Shown: piece after piece, positions 18,468-25,829 of the stretch
Position numbering within the stretch: the stretch's first letter is position 1
How the letters are laid out: the number at the start of each line of letters is the position of its first letter
NCBI RefSeq assembly: GCF_004761975.1
Contig: NZ_RQII01000045.1
Location: 1-45,072, forward strand
Reading direction: 5' to 3'
DNA from: Planococcus koreensis
Lineage (GTDB): Bacteria; Bacillota; Bacilli; Bacillales_A; Planococcaceae
Length of the DNA: 45,072 nt
The notes under the pieces: generated by a model
Seen by the model: the letters and a program-made list of their open reading frames with translations, nothing else
What the model was told of the DNA's origin: nothing
The model's database searches: none
Translations under genes and position numbers: made by a program

Positions 18468-19702
18468 AAAAGTTCTCCTCCATTGCGATTATAGTATGAG
18501 CGGTAGAAATTCGCTTTTTCCCACTCTTTTTGCTGCTGGTAATAGTTTACTAAATCAGCAGCAATTTTCTTACTTTCTTTTATATAACCATTTTTTCTGA
18601 AAAATGGAAACATTATTACTTCACAATAGGACATTAGGTCTGGTTGGGAAAAGTTTCGTTTTTCGAAGTAGTTGCAGTATATTTCTACTTGTTCGTCAGG
18701 GCTTTGCTCTAGCAATGAACGCACTTCCGCAATCAAATGGGAAGCATCGATCCCCGATTCGATGGCCGCTTCGATTTTGCTCAATAACACGGCTTTATAA
18801 AAATACGAATCCTCTGGCAGACTGTTTTTCAAATCGCGCAGAAAGTCGTAGGCTTTTCCATATTCGCCTGTCTCTTTCAGCAATTCAATATAATTATAAG
18901 AAGTTTGGTGGAATAACTCTGTCTGTCCGGTAAGGCGCGCATTGCGCTGTAACACTTCATAAAGGCCGTTTGCCTGAACATGCAGATTGCGCCGCGTGTA
19001 ATTGATGGCCAATAGCAGCTGGGCATGCATGAGCCGAATGTAATTATGATGGAGCTGGTAAAATTGGACGGCCAGTTCCGCGTAATAAGCCGACACCTCG
19101 AAGCGGTCCAGCACGATCATCAACCGTGCTTTCTGGTAATAATACTCCCCCTCGAATTTTTGCGGGATGCTTTGGATGCCTTGGTCAAGCAGTTCGAGGC
19201 AGTCGAGAGATTGTTCCGTTTTATTGAGCATTGAGTAATAAACCGATAAGAAGAATTTATACAGCCACTTTTCCGGTGCCGAAAAAGAACCTGTCAGCCG
19301 CTCCAGCATGTTCTTCTGCCGCTCTGCTTGCGGCTGGTCGATTTCATAAATATAATAACGGAATTTATACAGCTCATATTGGTTGACCAATTCAGTGGAT
19401 TGGATATAATCGTTCTCCATTTTCAATTGATAATAAAGTTTTCGCATATTCTCCAAGTCATAATGCAGCGACGAATCGATAAATTCACCAAGCTGCCTTT
19501 CGAGCCTCTTATGCCGTTCCACTTCTTTTTGCCAGTGCACGCCCATCTTCGCCAACAATGCTTCAATCGTTGATTCATGCGGTACGTAAGCATTCGATTC
19601 GATTTTACTCAAATGAGATATTGAACAAATCCCATCCGCTAACTTCAATTGCGTCATGCTATTTTTCGTACGGTAATACTTGATGACGGACCCGATATTC
19701 AT
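18464..19702 (-). CDS. HTH-TPR transcriptional regulator, RRNPP (PlcR/NprR-like) family
   Basis: A 412-residue cytoplasmic regulator. Residues about 5-60 form an XRE-type helix-turn-helix (IKYYRTKNSMTQLKLADG, then ICSISHLSKIES), with wording close to PlcR and NprR. The rest is helical with TPR-like repeats rich in Tyr and Leu, the peptide-binding part of the family. Length is near NprR (about 420) rather than PlcR (about 285). It is followed, with a 4-nt overlap, by a gene for a small exported peptide, its presumed ligand. A subtilisin gene lies directly upstream on the same strand, and extracellular proteases are classic targets of NprR and PlcR. An AAGGGTGAG site precedes the ATG. Confidence 0.88.
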   Translation of the reverse strand: MNIGSVIKYYRTKNSMTQLKLADGICSISHLSKIESNAYVPHESTIEALLAKMGVHWQKEVERHKRLERQLGEFIDSSLHYDLENMRKLYYQLKMENDYIQSTELVNQYELYKFRYYIYEIDQPQAERQKNMLERLTGSFSAPEKWLYKFFLSVYYSMLNKTEQSLDCLELLDQGIQSIPQKFEGEYYYQKARLMIVLDRFEVSAYYAELAVQFYQLHHNYIRLMHAQLLLAINYTRRNLHVQANGLYEVLQRNARLTGQTELFHQTSYNYIELLKETGEYGKAYDFLRDLKNSLPEDSYFYKAVLLSKIEAAIESGIDASHLIAEVRSLLEQSPDEQVEIYCNYFEKRNFSQPDLMSYCEVIMFPFFRKNGYIKESKKIAADLVNYYQQQKEWEKANFYRSYYNRNGGELL

Positions 19703-19732
19703 AAGCTCACCCTTTTAATCCGAATAGTTAAA

Positions 19733-19741
19733 ATTTTACCA
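19733..19741 (-). promoter_or_regulatory. Possible extended -10 promoter of the regulator-peptide operon
   Basis: Minus strand TGGTAAAAT fits the TGnTATAAT extended -10 pattern, about 30 nt before the start codon and directly after the subtilisin terminator. No good -35 is visible, which could mean weak or activated transcription. Confidence 0.35.
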
Positions 19742-19742
19742 T

Positions 19743-19778
19743 AAAAAAACAGTTCCAGCATAATACTGGAACTGTTTA
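19743..19778 (-). terminator. Terminator of the subtilisin gene
   Basis: Minus strand AAACAGTTCCAG / CTGGAACTGTTT with a T-rich tail, 15 nt after the protease stop. The regulator is therefore mainly transcribed separately. Confidence 0.85.
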
Positions 19779-19792
19779 GGACGTTCTATTCT

Positions 19793-21055
19793 TTAGCGCA
19801 AACGTGCAAAACCGAATCCTGAAGCATAGTCATCGCCGTATCCTGCGCCCGATCCTGAAAGGATGTCGTAGTTATAAGCACGGTTCTGCAAATCATTGCG
19901 GATTGTCGTATGGCTGACCGTAGGGTTTGCTGCCCAAACTTTCGCTGCTAACCCTGCGATATGCGGTGAAGCCATTGAAGTTCCGCTGATTGTCGAGTAG
20001 CCGCCTGTGTACCAAGTTGAGTAGATGGCCGCTCCTGGTGCAGAAACTTCCACATCCCCTTTTTGGATTACATAGTCGCCGTCTGTCGAGCTATAGCCGC
20101 GTGAAGAGAAATCCGCTACGCGGTACGTGCCGTTCTGGATGACATTTTCAAGAGCTGCTACAGCAACTGCATTTTGCAAAGCGCCCGGGTAGCCGATTGA
20201 TCCTTGGTAAGGGCCTGAGTTTCCAGCTGCTGCAATGATCAACACGCCTTTGCCGTATGCGTAGTTCACTGCGTTCGTAATCAAGCTACTTTCAGCTGAT
20301 GAACCAAGTGACATATTGATGACCACTTTTGTGTTTAAAGAAGTTGCCTGATCGGCAGCGTGGCGGATGGCATTCGCGATGTCATCTGAATAGCCTGAGC
20401 CGTCATCGCCCAATACTTTATACGCCCATAGATCAGCAGCAGGCGCTACGCCGTAAACACCAGAACCTGAACCGCCGTCAGCTAACGCTGTTCCGGCAAC
20501 GTGTGTCCCGTGGCCTTGTCTGTCCACACAAGATCCATTGACGATGCTCGTTCCAATTGTGAAATCTTTGCATTGTTCAACGTTGTTCACAAGATCCGCA
20601 TGTGTTTTGTTGACGCCTGTATCAAGCACGGCAATGTTGACCCCTGCCCCGCCTGAAGTCTTCGTCAGTGCACTGTCGTTATAAATTGCTTTGATGCCCC
20701 AAGGTGTTGATTGCGACGCTGCCATTGCTGCGTAAGCCGCTTCCGGTTTTGATGAAGTTTCTTCAATAGAGAATTCCGGCACTTTTTCAACAGTCAGGTT
20801 TTTATTTTTTTGCAAAGCTTCGAATTGCTTGGCATTCATATTAGTAGTGAATCCTTCAGCCTGGAAATCCCAGTGGACGCCGTAACGCTCTTTGGCGTTC
20901 TTCAACTCTTTTTGGTTGGCAGAATCGACCAATACCCGGAATTTCTCATTTGTATTCTGTGTGGAGAAGTCTCCATTTGCACTAACGCCCATTGCCGGTA
21001 CAAGCAATGTCGCCGCTAGCATAACTGATGTCACAAACTTTGCCGATCTTTTCAT
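19793..21055 (-). CDS. Secreted subtilisin-like serine protease (S8 family)
   Basis: A 420-residue pre-pro-enzyme. A Sec signal peptide spans about residues 1-26 (cleavage after VSA), an I9 inhibitor pro-domain about 38-97, and the mature domain starts near 114. The catalytic triad is Asp145 (AVLDTGV), His182 (GHGTHVAGT) and Ser360 (GTSMASPH), with oxyanion Asn279 (AAGNSG). Two cysteines (162 and 176) could form the disulfide known in the S41/S39 group of Bacillus-related cold-active subtilisins. Start ATG at 21055 has AAGGGGA upstream; the 26-codon extension lacks signal-peptide character. The 416-nt upstream gap holds structured leader sequence, and the neighbouring quorum-sensing regulator is a likely controller. 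Confidence 0.94.
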   Translation of the reverse strand: MKRSAKFVTSVMLAATLLVPAMGVSANGDFSTQNTNEKFRVLVDSANQKELKNAKERYGVHWDFQAEGFTTNMNAKQFEALQKNKNLTVEKVPEFSIEETSSKPEAAYAAMAASQSTPWGIKAIYNDSALTKTSGGAGVNIAVLDTGVNKTHADLVNNVEQCKDFTIGTSIVNGSCVDRQGHGTHVAGTALADGGSGSGVYGVAPAADLWAYKVLGDDGSGYSDDIANAIRHAADQATSLNTKVVINMSLGSSAESSLITNAVNYAYGKGVLIIAAAGNSGPYQGSIGYPGALQNAVAVAALENVIQNGTYRVADFSSRGYSSTDGDYVIQKGDVEVSAPGAAIYSTWYTGGYSTISGTSMASPHIAGLAAKVWAANPTVSHTTIRNDLQNRAYNYDILSGSGAGYGDDYASGFGFARLR

Positions 21056-21084
21056 CGTCCAATCCCCTTTTCCATCAAATAGTT

Positions 21085-21151
21085 GGCAATTAAAGCCAGA
21101 GCGGCGTCCCGCACAATGCTTTCGCGTCTCCACGAATGGGAGAACCTTGCC
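21085..21151 (-). promoter_or_regulatory. Candidate structured 5' leader of the subtilisin mRNA, faintly c-di-GMP-I (GEMM)-like
   Basis: On the minus strand GGCAA (21151-21147) can pair with TTGCC (21089-21085) to close a unit holding TCTCC/GGAGA, then ACGCGAAAGC, a GCGG/CCGC hairpin and TGGCTTTAATTGCC. The order GGCAA - hairpin - GACGC(G)AAAGC - hairpin - TTGCC resembles the c-di-GMP-I riboswitch. However, there is an extra G in GACGCAAAGC, no GNRA loop, and no clear tetraloop receptor. It ends about 30 nt before the start codon. It may be another leader type or chance. Confidence 0.3.
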
Positions 21152-21471
21152 TCACATCTAACGTTATCAGAGATGAATATTTTCCGTAATTGGGAAAATT
21201 CTGCATCATTTATTCATTATTACTATAGAACAAGACCTTCTAACCACTCCTCAAGACCTAAGATTAATTTCAAAGCCAAATTCCGTTGAAAATGCCATGT
21301 TTTCTTATTATTTATACGCCTTTCTTACAAAGCGGATTTCGGTAAATAAAAATAATTAACAGAATAGTGCCTCAAATAGACATTTTAGTTTTATAATTAA
21401 ATGGACTGGATTTAATAATTTGTTTTAGGCTGAATGATTCAATCGGAAGATAAGAAGAACGGAGGCTGGCT
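21152..21471. other. Divergent intergenic region between subtilisin and the PhzF-like gene
   Basis: This AT-rich stretch must hold promoters for both genes. I see only weak -10 candidates: TAATAAT on the minus strand near 21215 and TATAATTAAA on the plus strand near 21391. An inverted repeat at 21179-21199 is listed separately. No gene is evident. Confidence 0.4.
21179..21199. promoter_or_regulatory. Inverted repeat upstream of subtilisin, possible operator
   Basis: ATTTTCC-N7-GGAAAAT, a perfect 7-bp dyad about 125 nt before the subtilisin start. The arms resemble CodY half-sites (AATTTTC/GAAAATT) but the spacing is too wide for one CodY box. It could bind the adjacent HTH-TPR regulator or another protease regulator. 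Confidence 0.3.
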
Positions 21472-22395
21472 ATGAAAAGTTTGCATTACACGCTGCTTGA
21501 TGTTTTTACAGCAAAGCGTTTCGGTGGAAACCAGTTGGCGGTTTTTTACGGAGAAGAGAATTTATCCGCTGACACGATGCAGCAAATTGCCCGTGAATTG
21601 AATTTGTCCGAAACGGTTTTTATCTGTCCCCCCAAAGATTCAGGGCACGAAAAGAGCCTTCGCATTTTCACACCGACAGTCGAATTGCCGATTGCTGGAC
21701 ATCCAACAGTCGGAGCTGCATTTGTGATGGCCGACAGGCAGCTCGTCAAAACTCAAGAAGGCAAAAATGAGTGGGTGCTCGAAGAATTGGTCGGCGCAGT
21801 CCCGGTGACTGTTTTCGTTGAAGGCGGAAAAGCGGCAAAAGTGGAAATGACTCAGCCGCTCCCGGAGTTCGGCGAAAAATTCACGAAAGCCGGTTTGGTC
21901 GCTGATTTGCTTTCCTTGACTTCAAAAGACCTCGACAGCCGTTTTCCGGCTCAGACGGTTTCTTCCGGCCTTCCTTTCCTCTTCATACCGATCCGCTCAC
22001 TCGATGCCATGCGCAGGATCAATTTCAGGACGGATATCTGGGAACGGCATTTCAGCAAGCATCCGGACACCCAAAACATTTTTGTTTTCACGACCGAAAC
22101 ACATGAAAGGCATTCTACAGTCCATAGCCGTATGTTCGCCCCAGCAATGGGCATTGCGGAAGATCCGGCCACCGGAGCGGCAGGCGGTCCATTGGGCGCC
22201 TATTTGGTAGCCTACGGAGCAGTGCCCCATAATTCCAGCGGTATTTATCGGATTCGAAGTGAACAAGGCTTCGAGATGAAACGCCCGAGTTTTATCGACA
22301 TTACGGTCACCGAATCGGCCGGATCATTCAAGCAAGTGAAAATCGGCGGCATTTCCGTCCTCATGGGCCAAGGCGAAATTCTTTTGCCGGATTAA
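21472..22395 (+). CDS. PhzF-family isomerase/epimerase-like protein
   Basis: A 307-residue protein of the PhzF/diaminopimelate-epimerase fold. Both halves are present: VFTAKRFGGNQLAVF and NLSETVFI with the catalytic-type Glu47, then ELPIAGHPTVGAAF, and MGIAEDPATGAAGGPLGAYL in the second half. There are no phenazine genes around, so the true substrate is unknown; most family members are orphan. GGAGG lies six bases before the ATG. It is monocistronic, divergent from subtilisin, with a terminator right after. Confidence 0.9.
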   Translation: MKSLHYTLLDVFTAKRFGGNQLAVFYGEENLSADTMQQIARELNLSETVFICPPKDSGHEKSLRIFTPTVELPIAGHPTVGAAFVMADRQLVKTQEGKNEWVLEELVGAVPVTVFVEGGKAAKVEMTQPLPEFGEKFTKAGLVADLLSLTSKDLDSRFPAQTVSSGLPFLFIPIRSLDAMRRINFRTDIWERHFSKHPDTQNIFVFTTETHERHSTVHSRMFAPAMGIAEDPATGAAGGPLGAYLVAYGAVPHNSSGIYRIRSEQGFEMKRPSFIDITVTESAGSFKQVKIGGISVLMGQGEILLPD

Positions 22396-22402
22396 TGCAC
22401 AA

Positions 22403-22441
22403 TAAAAAACGCTCGCAGCGAATAGCTGCGAGGCGTTTTTG
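22403..22441. terminator. Bidirectional terminator between convergent genes
   Basis: AAAAACGC-TCGCAGC / GCTGCGA-GGCGTTTTT (one bulge), with A and T runs on the outer flanks, between the PhzF-like (+) and HEAT-repeat (-) genes. Confidence 0.88.
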
Positions 22442-22444
22442 CGT

Positions 22445-22885
22445 TTATTTTCCTGGAATCGACTTCCAAGTATCTTCCAGCCAGCGGTCGAAGTCATCAC
22501 CTTTGTCACCTTTATAAGTGTCATAGATGTCGACGCGCATTTTCTGAAGCTTCACTTTGAAATCTTCGTAGCTGTGGTCGCGCGGCAAGCTTTTTTTGAT
22601 GCGCACTAATACTTTCGACGTGTCTTTGATCAAGTCGAATTTTCTGCGTGGCGGCATTTCAACATCTTCGCCAAGGTCGACCAGTTTTTCAAATGCAGCT
22701 TCCTGCACTTGATATACCGGATCGTTTTCCAAACGGTGCAATAAGACGTCGATTGTTTGTTTGTGCTTGTAATTGCCAAGCTCCTCGACTGCAGCCAAGC
22801 GTTCTTTCCAGTTCGCTGTGCGGTTTGCGGCTCTTTTCAATTCGGCGTAGTTTTCAGGCAGTTTCGTGTTAAATTGTTGACTCAA
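22445..22885 (-). CDS. HEAT-repeat protein
   Basis: A 146-residue soluble protein. Residues about 15-70 contain two HEAT-type helical repeats (WKERLAAVEELGNYKHKQTIDVLLHRL, then DPVYQVQEAAFEKLVDLG). The C-terminal half is charged and helical (DHSYEDFKVKLQKMRVDIYDTYKG). The start is taken as TTG at 22885, nine or ten bases after AAAGGAG; the ATG eight codons earlier precedes that site and is less likely. HEAT repeats mediate protein contacts; the partner is unknown. Confidence 0.8.
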   Translation of the reverse strand: MSQQFNTKLPENYAELKRAANRTANWKERLAAVEELGNYKHKQTIDVLLHRLENDPVYQVQEAAFEKLVDLGEDVEMPPRRKFDLIKDTSKVLVRIKKSLPRDHSYEDFKVKLQKMRVDIYDTYKGDKGDDFDRWLEDTWKSIPGK

Positions 22886-23009
22886 AAAATTCAATCTCCT
22901 TTTGTTCATTTCCGTTTCGGAAAAGCTTATTAATGTATTGTACCACCATCTGGCCTAAAAAGAAGGCTCTGTGTATGCTTGGTCATGATTTTTCTTGCAA
23001 TCGAATCAA

Positions 23010-23073
23010 AGCGGCTAATTTTCGGTCCAGGCTTTTCGGCTCGCGCTGTCCCCCGCAGGAGTCGGATGCCTCC
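23010..23073. repeat. Remnant of a Bacillales intergenic repeat
   Basis: On the minus strand the stretch GACTCCTGCGGG, then ACAGCG, ends in CCTGGACCGAAAATTAGC. These blocks recall, from memory, a repeat family common between genes in Bacillus-related genomes. It appears once here, shortened, within a 308-nt gap (22886-23193) that otherwise shows no gene. An 82-codon open frame crossing it lacks a ribosome binding site and is not called. Confidence 0.35.
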
Positions 23074-23165
23074 ATTCCAAACAGCCGGTAAAAGGGATCA
23101 AAAAACATCTGTTTTAACGGGGCTGTTTTGCGGAATATAGGCCTCAGCATGAAAAAAGCCCAAAA

Positions 23166-23197
23166 AAGAAAAACTTCTGGATATCCAGAAGTTTTAC
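23166..23197 (-). terminator. Terminator of the small conserved gene
   Basis: Minus strand AACTTCTGG-AT-CCAGAAGTT followed by TTTCTTTTTT. The stop codon of the gene at 23194 forms the edge of the element. Confidence 0.85.
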
Positions 23198-23430
23198 ATA
23201 ACGATGGAATAATCATGGAGCATGTGTTCAATCGCTTCAGCGGCTGTTTCTATGTCCGTGTAAATCGTGTCTTCCTGCGTCTCGATGTGTGTGACTACAA
23301 TGGAAGTGGAATTGCCTGCAGATTTGGCAGTTAAATAATCTTCGCCATTTTTTGCAAATGTTTGTGTAATACTAACCGTGTTGTAGAAACTGATTGTCTT
23401 CAATAGTTCCAGGATAGTGTCGAATTTCAA
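23194..23430 (-). CDS. Small conserved-looking protein of unknown function, 78 residues
   Basis: The frame from the TTG at 23430 has AGGGA six bases upstream and ends in a good terminator, which supports a real gene. The product (KFDTILELLKTISFYNTV at the start, then TSIVVTHIETQED and a C-terminal IETAAEAIEHML helix) alternates helix and strand, with no membrane segment or signal. The open frame continues 34 codons upstream without a start site. I do not recognise the family. It is downstream of the class V aminotransferase gene on the same strand (128-nt gap). Confidence 0.6.
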   Translation of the reverse strand: MKFDTILELLKTISFYNTVSITQTFAKNGEDYLTAKSAGNSTSIVVTHIETQEDTIYTDIETAAEAIEHMLHDYSIVM

Positions 23431-23557
23431 AGTCGATCCCTGCTTTCTTTTTGGAAATTGACTAAAGAAAGTCTCGTAGAATCCATTAATTCGATGAAGG
23501 GCAATCATAACATAATTCAATGAACTTATCAAAAATCGATTGGTGCTGCTTGCCTTT

Positions 23558-24790
23558 TTAAAGCGCTGCTACTGCGCTGAGCAACCTGTCCACTTCTTCT
23601 TCGGTATTATAAGGCGCCAACCCTGCACGGATCCAGCCGCCTGATTTATTGATGTCGAGCCGCTCCGCCAACGTGGATGCGTAGAAATGTCCCGATGCCA
23701 AAAAGATGCTATGCTCCTCGGCCATGATTTTGCAGACTTCCGCCGGTTCAGTGCCCGCTACTTGAAAAGCGATAGTCGGTGTTTTTGGAACTTCCGCCGC
23801 CGCTTCAAACAAAGTCACTTTCTCCAACCCTCTCAAGCCGTCGCGCAGACGCTTGGCCAAACTGTTTTCGTAAGCTTCAAGATGCTCCATGCCATTCACG
23901 ATGCGGCTGCGTCGCGTATCTCCTTTACCGAAACTTGCAAAAAACTCGATGGCTGGACGGATGCCCGCAATCCCTTCGTGGTTTTGCGTGCCTGTTTCCA
24001 GCTTGTCCGGATAATAATCCGGTGACGGGACGAGTTTATACGGCTTTAATTCTTTGAAAATACTTTCGCGGATAGCTGCAATACCGACATGCGGCCCAAA
24101 GAATTTATAGGCTGAGCACAATAGGATATCAATGCCTTGAAGCTCCCGGTCAAGCGCCATATGGGGTGCTGCATGGACAGCATCCGCCGCCACCAACGCA
24201 CCTACTTTTTTTGCGCGCTGGACAATCGGCTCGATGTCAACGATCGTTCCGACGGCGTTTGACGCCAGTCCGACCGCCACAAGTTTTGTCTTGTCGTTGA
24301 TCAATTCGTCCAAGCCCTGCAGGTCAAGCGTCAAAGCATCGGTATCCACAGGGATCCAGCGGACATTCATTCCCCGGTCTTGCGCCATCATCAGCCATGG
24401 ATCGACGTTGGCGCGGTGGTCCATTTCCGTGACGACAATCTCATCTCCCGCTTTAAATTGTTTGCCGAGCGCATTCGCGATGGCAATTGTCAACGTTGTC
24501 ATGTTTGCGCCAAAAGCGACTTCATTGGGCTGGACATTCAAAAGGTCCGCAACCGCCTCTTTTGATCCAGCAATCGTTTCTTCTGTTTCCCAGCTTGATG
24601 GGAAAGAGCCGTGGAGATTCGCACCTCCGCGCTCCATATAGCTGGCAATGGCATCGATGGCCGATTTGACGACTTGTGAGCCACCAGGCCCGTCGAAATA
24701 CGCCACGCTTTTTCCGTGGTATGTACGTTTCAGTGCCGGGAATTGCTCCCTGACTGCTTGGATTGGAAATTCAGTTTCAGTAACTTTCAT
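23558..24790 (-). CDS. Class V aminotransferase, cysteine-desulfurase-like, without the usual catalytic Cys
   Basis: A 410-residue PLP enzyme of fold type I. The PLP lysine is Lys229 (SAYKFFGPH), preceded by ADAVHAAPH (Asp203, His206). The N terminus YFDGPGGSQV and the substrate stretch RANVDPWL fit the SufS/CsdA relatives usually called cysteine desulfurase family protein. At the loop where SufS has its active Cys (xGHHCAQ) this one has SGHFYAS (residues 366-372), so Phe replaces Cys. It may therefore act as a selenocysteine-lyase-like or another beta-lyase rather than a true desulfurase. No suf or isc genes are nearby. GGGGAG precedes the ATG by seven bases. Confidence 0.85.
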   Translation of the reverse strand: MKVTETEFPIQAVREQFPALKRTYHGKSVAYFDGPGGSQVVKSAIDAIASYMERGGANLHGSFPSSWETEETIAGSKEAVADLLNVQPNEVAFGANMTTLTIAIANALGKQFKAGDEIVVTEMDHRANVDPWLMMAQDRGMNVRWIPVDTDALTLDLQGLDELINDKTKLVAVGLASNAVGTIVDIEPIVQRAKKVGALVAADAVHAAPHMALDRELQGIDILLCSAYKFFGPHVGIAAIRESIFKELKPYKLVPSPDYYPDKLETGTQNHEGIAGIRPAIEFFASFGKGDTRRSRIVNGMEHLEAYENSLAKRLRDGLRGLEKVTLFEAAAEVPKTPTIAFQVAGTEPAEVCKIMAEEHSIFLASGHFYASTLAERLDINKSGGWIRAGLAPYNTEEEVDRLLSAVAAL

Positions 24791-24852
24791 TAATTCGCTC
24801 CCCTTTGTTTTACAATTTTCATAGATTCCCCATCCTCTCTACTAAACCATTT

Positions 24853-24871
24853 TTAGACAGCAAGTGTCTAA
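24853..24871. promoter_or_regulatory. Perfect inverted repeat, candidate operator
   Basis: TTAGACA-GCAAG-TGTCTAA, a 7-bp dyad with 5-nt centre in the divergent gap between the class V aminotransferase (-) and the alpha/beta hydrolase (+). The shape suits a TetR-type dimer. No TetR gene lies in the window, so the regulator is unknown. Confidence 0.45.
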
Positions 24872-25016
24872 TGGAAAGAGCTAGTATTCAGAAAATTTAT
24901 TCATTAAAGAAATGGATGCTTGCAACATAGAAAGCACAGTCTGCTCCGCCGCTTTCTGGATTAACCCCTTCTATTAAGGGTAAAGACAATTATCAACACC
25001 GAAAGGAAGAAGCCTA

Positions 25017-25790
25017 ATGCCATATTTCAATTCAGACGGCATAGATTTGTATTACGAGGACATCGGAGAAGGGCCGCCGTTGCTTCTTTTGCATGGCCTG
25101 ACAAGCAGCCACGCAATGTTCTACCGGGAAATTAATTTTTTTAAAAAGAAATTCCGGGTCATCGCGCCAGATGCTCGCGGCCATGGAAAATCCACTAAGC
25201 CGCAAGAATTTACGCTTGACGACCACATCCAGGATGCAGCTGCTCTCATCCGCCATTTGAATTTCCAGTCGCTATCAGTCATCGGCGTATCGATGGGCAG
25301 CTATATCGCTCAGGGCATCGCCATCGAATTGCCGGAACGGATTGAAAAGCTCATTCTTGTTGCAACAAAATCACACGGCGAACAATCTTCGATGGAAGAG
25401 CTGTTTGACCGCTACGAAAAGGAATTCGAAGGGCTTAACATCGTTGAGAAGCTCCAGAAATCCTCTCAGTTCATGTTCCATGACCAGGAAAAAGTCAGCC
25501 GCTGGCTAGAGGAGACGGCCGAAAACAGTGAAGGGCTGACAGGCCGTGAACAAAGCATCGCGTCAGCTGCATTGGCCGACTTTGATTTTCGTCCAGCGCT
25601 TTCAAAAGTTCAAGCGGAAACATTGGTCATCAGCGGCACACACGACGGATTGAATCCGCCCGCGAAAGGCCGAGAAACCGCTGAAAGGATTCCCGATGCG
25701 CTGTTTATGGAATTCAAGCATTCGGGCCATGCGCCCAATGTCGAGCAGGCACGCCTGTTTCTCGGCATCACCGATAATTTTCTTGACTAA
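25017..25790 (+). CDS. Alpha/beta hydrolase
   Basis: A 257-residue soluble hydrolase. The oxyanion HG motif (LLLLHGLTSS), the nucleophile elbow GVSMGS, the acid in SGTHDGLNPP and the late His in FKHSGHAPNVE give a complete Ser-Asp-His triad. The sequence is of the haloperoxidase/esterase/3-oxoadipate enol-lactonase-like type. Substrate is unknown. AAAGGAAG precedes the ATG. It is a single gene ending in a hairpin shared with the convergent dehydrogenase. Confidence 0.88.
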   Translation: MPYFNSDGIDLYYEDIGEGPPLLLLHGLTSSHAMFYREINFFKKKFRVIAPDARGHGKSTKPQEFTLDDHIQDAAALIRHLNFQSLSVIGVSMGSYIAQGIAIELPERIEKLILVATKSHGEQSSMEELFDRYEKEFEGLNIVEKLQKSSQFMFHDQEKVSRWLEETAENSEGLTGREQSIASAALADFDFRPALSKVQAETLVISGTHDGLNPPAKGRETAERIPDALFMEFKHSGHAPNVEQARLFLGITDNFLD

Positions 25791-25823
25791 AAAACCCGCC
25801 TGGCATATGCCCGGCGGGTTCGT
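25790..25823. terminator. Terminator between convergent genes
   Basis: AACCCGCC / GGCGGGTT around a TGGCATATGCCC loop. The T run is best on the minus strand (TTTTTT), so it mainly ends the dehydrogenase transcript. Confidence 0.82.
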
Positions 25824-25829
25824 CTTTGT

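Noticed and set aside
21472..22395. Phenazine biosynthesis locus
   Set aside because: Only a PhzF-fold protein is present. No other phz genes lie nearby, and most PhzF relatives are not phenazine enzymes.
22983..23231. 82-codon minus-strand open frame
   Set aside because: It crosses a terminator hairpin and a repeat remnant and lacks a ribosome binding site.
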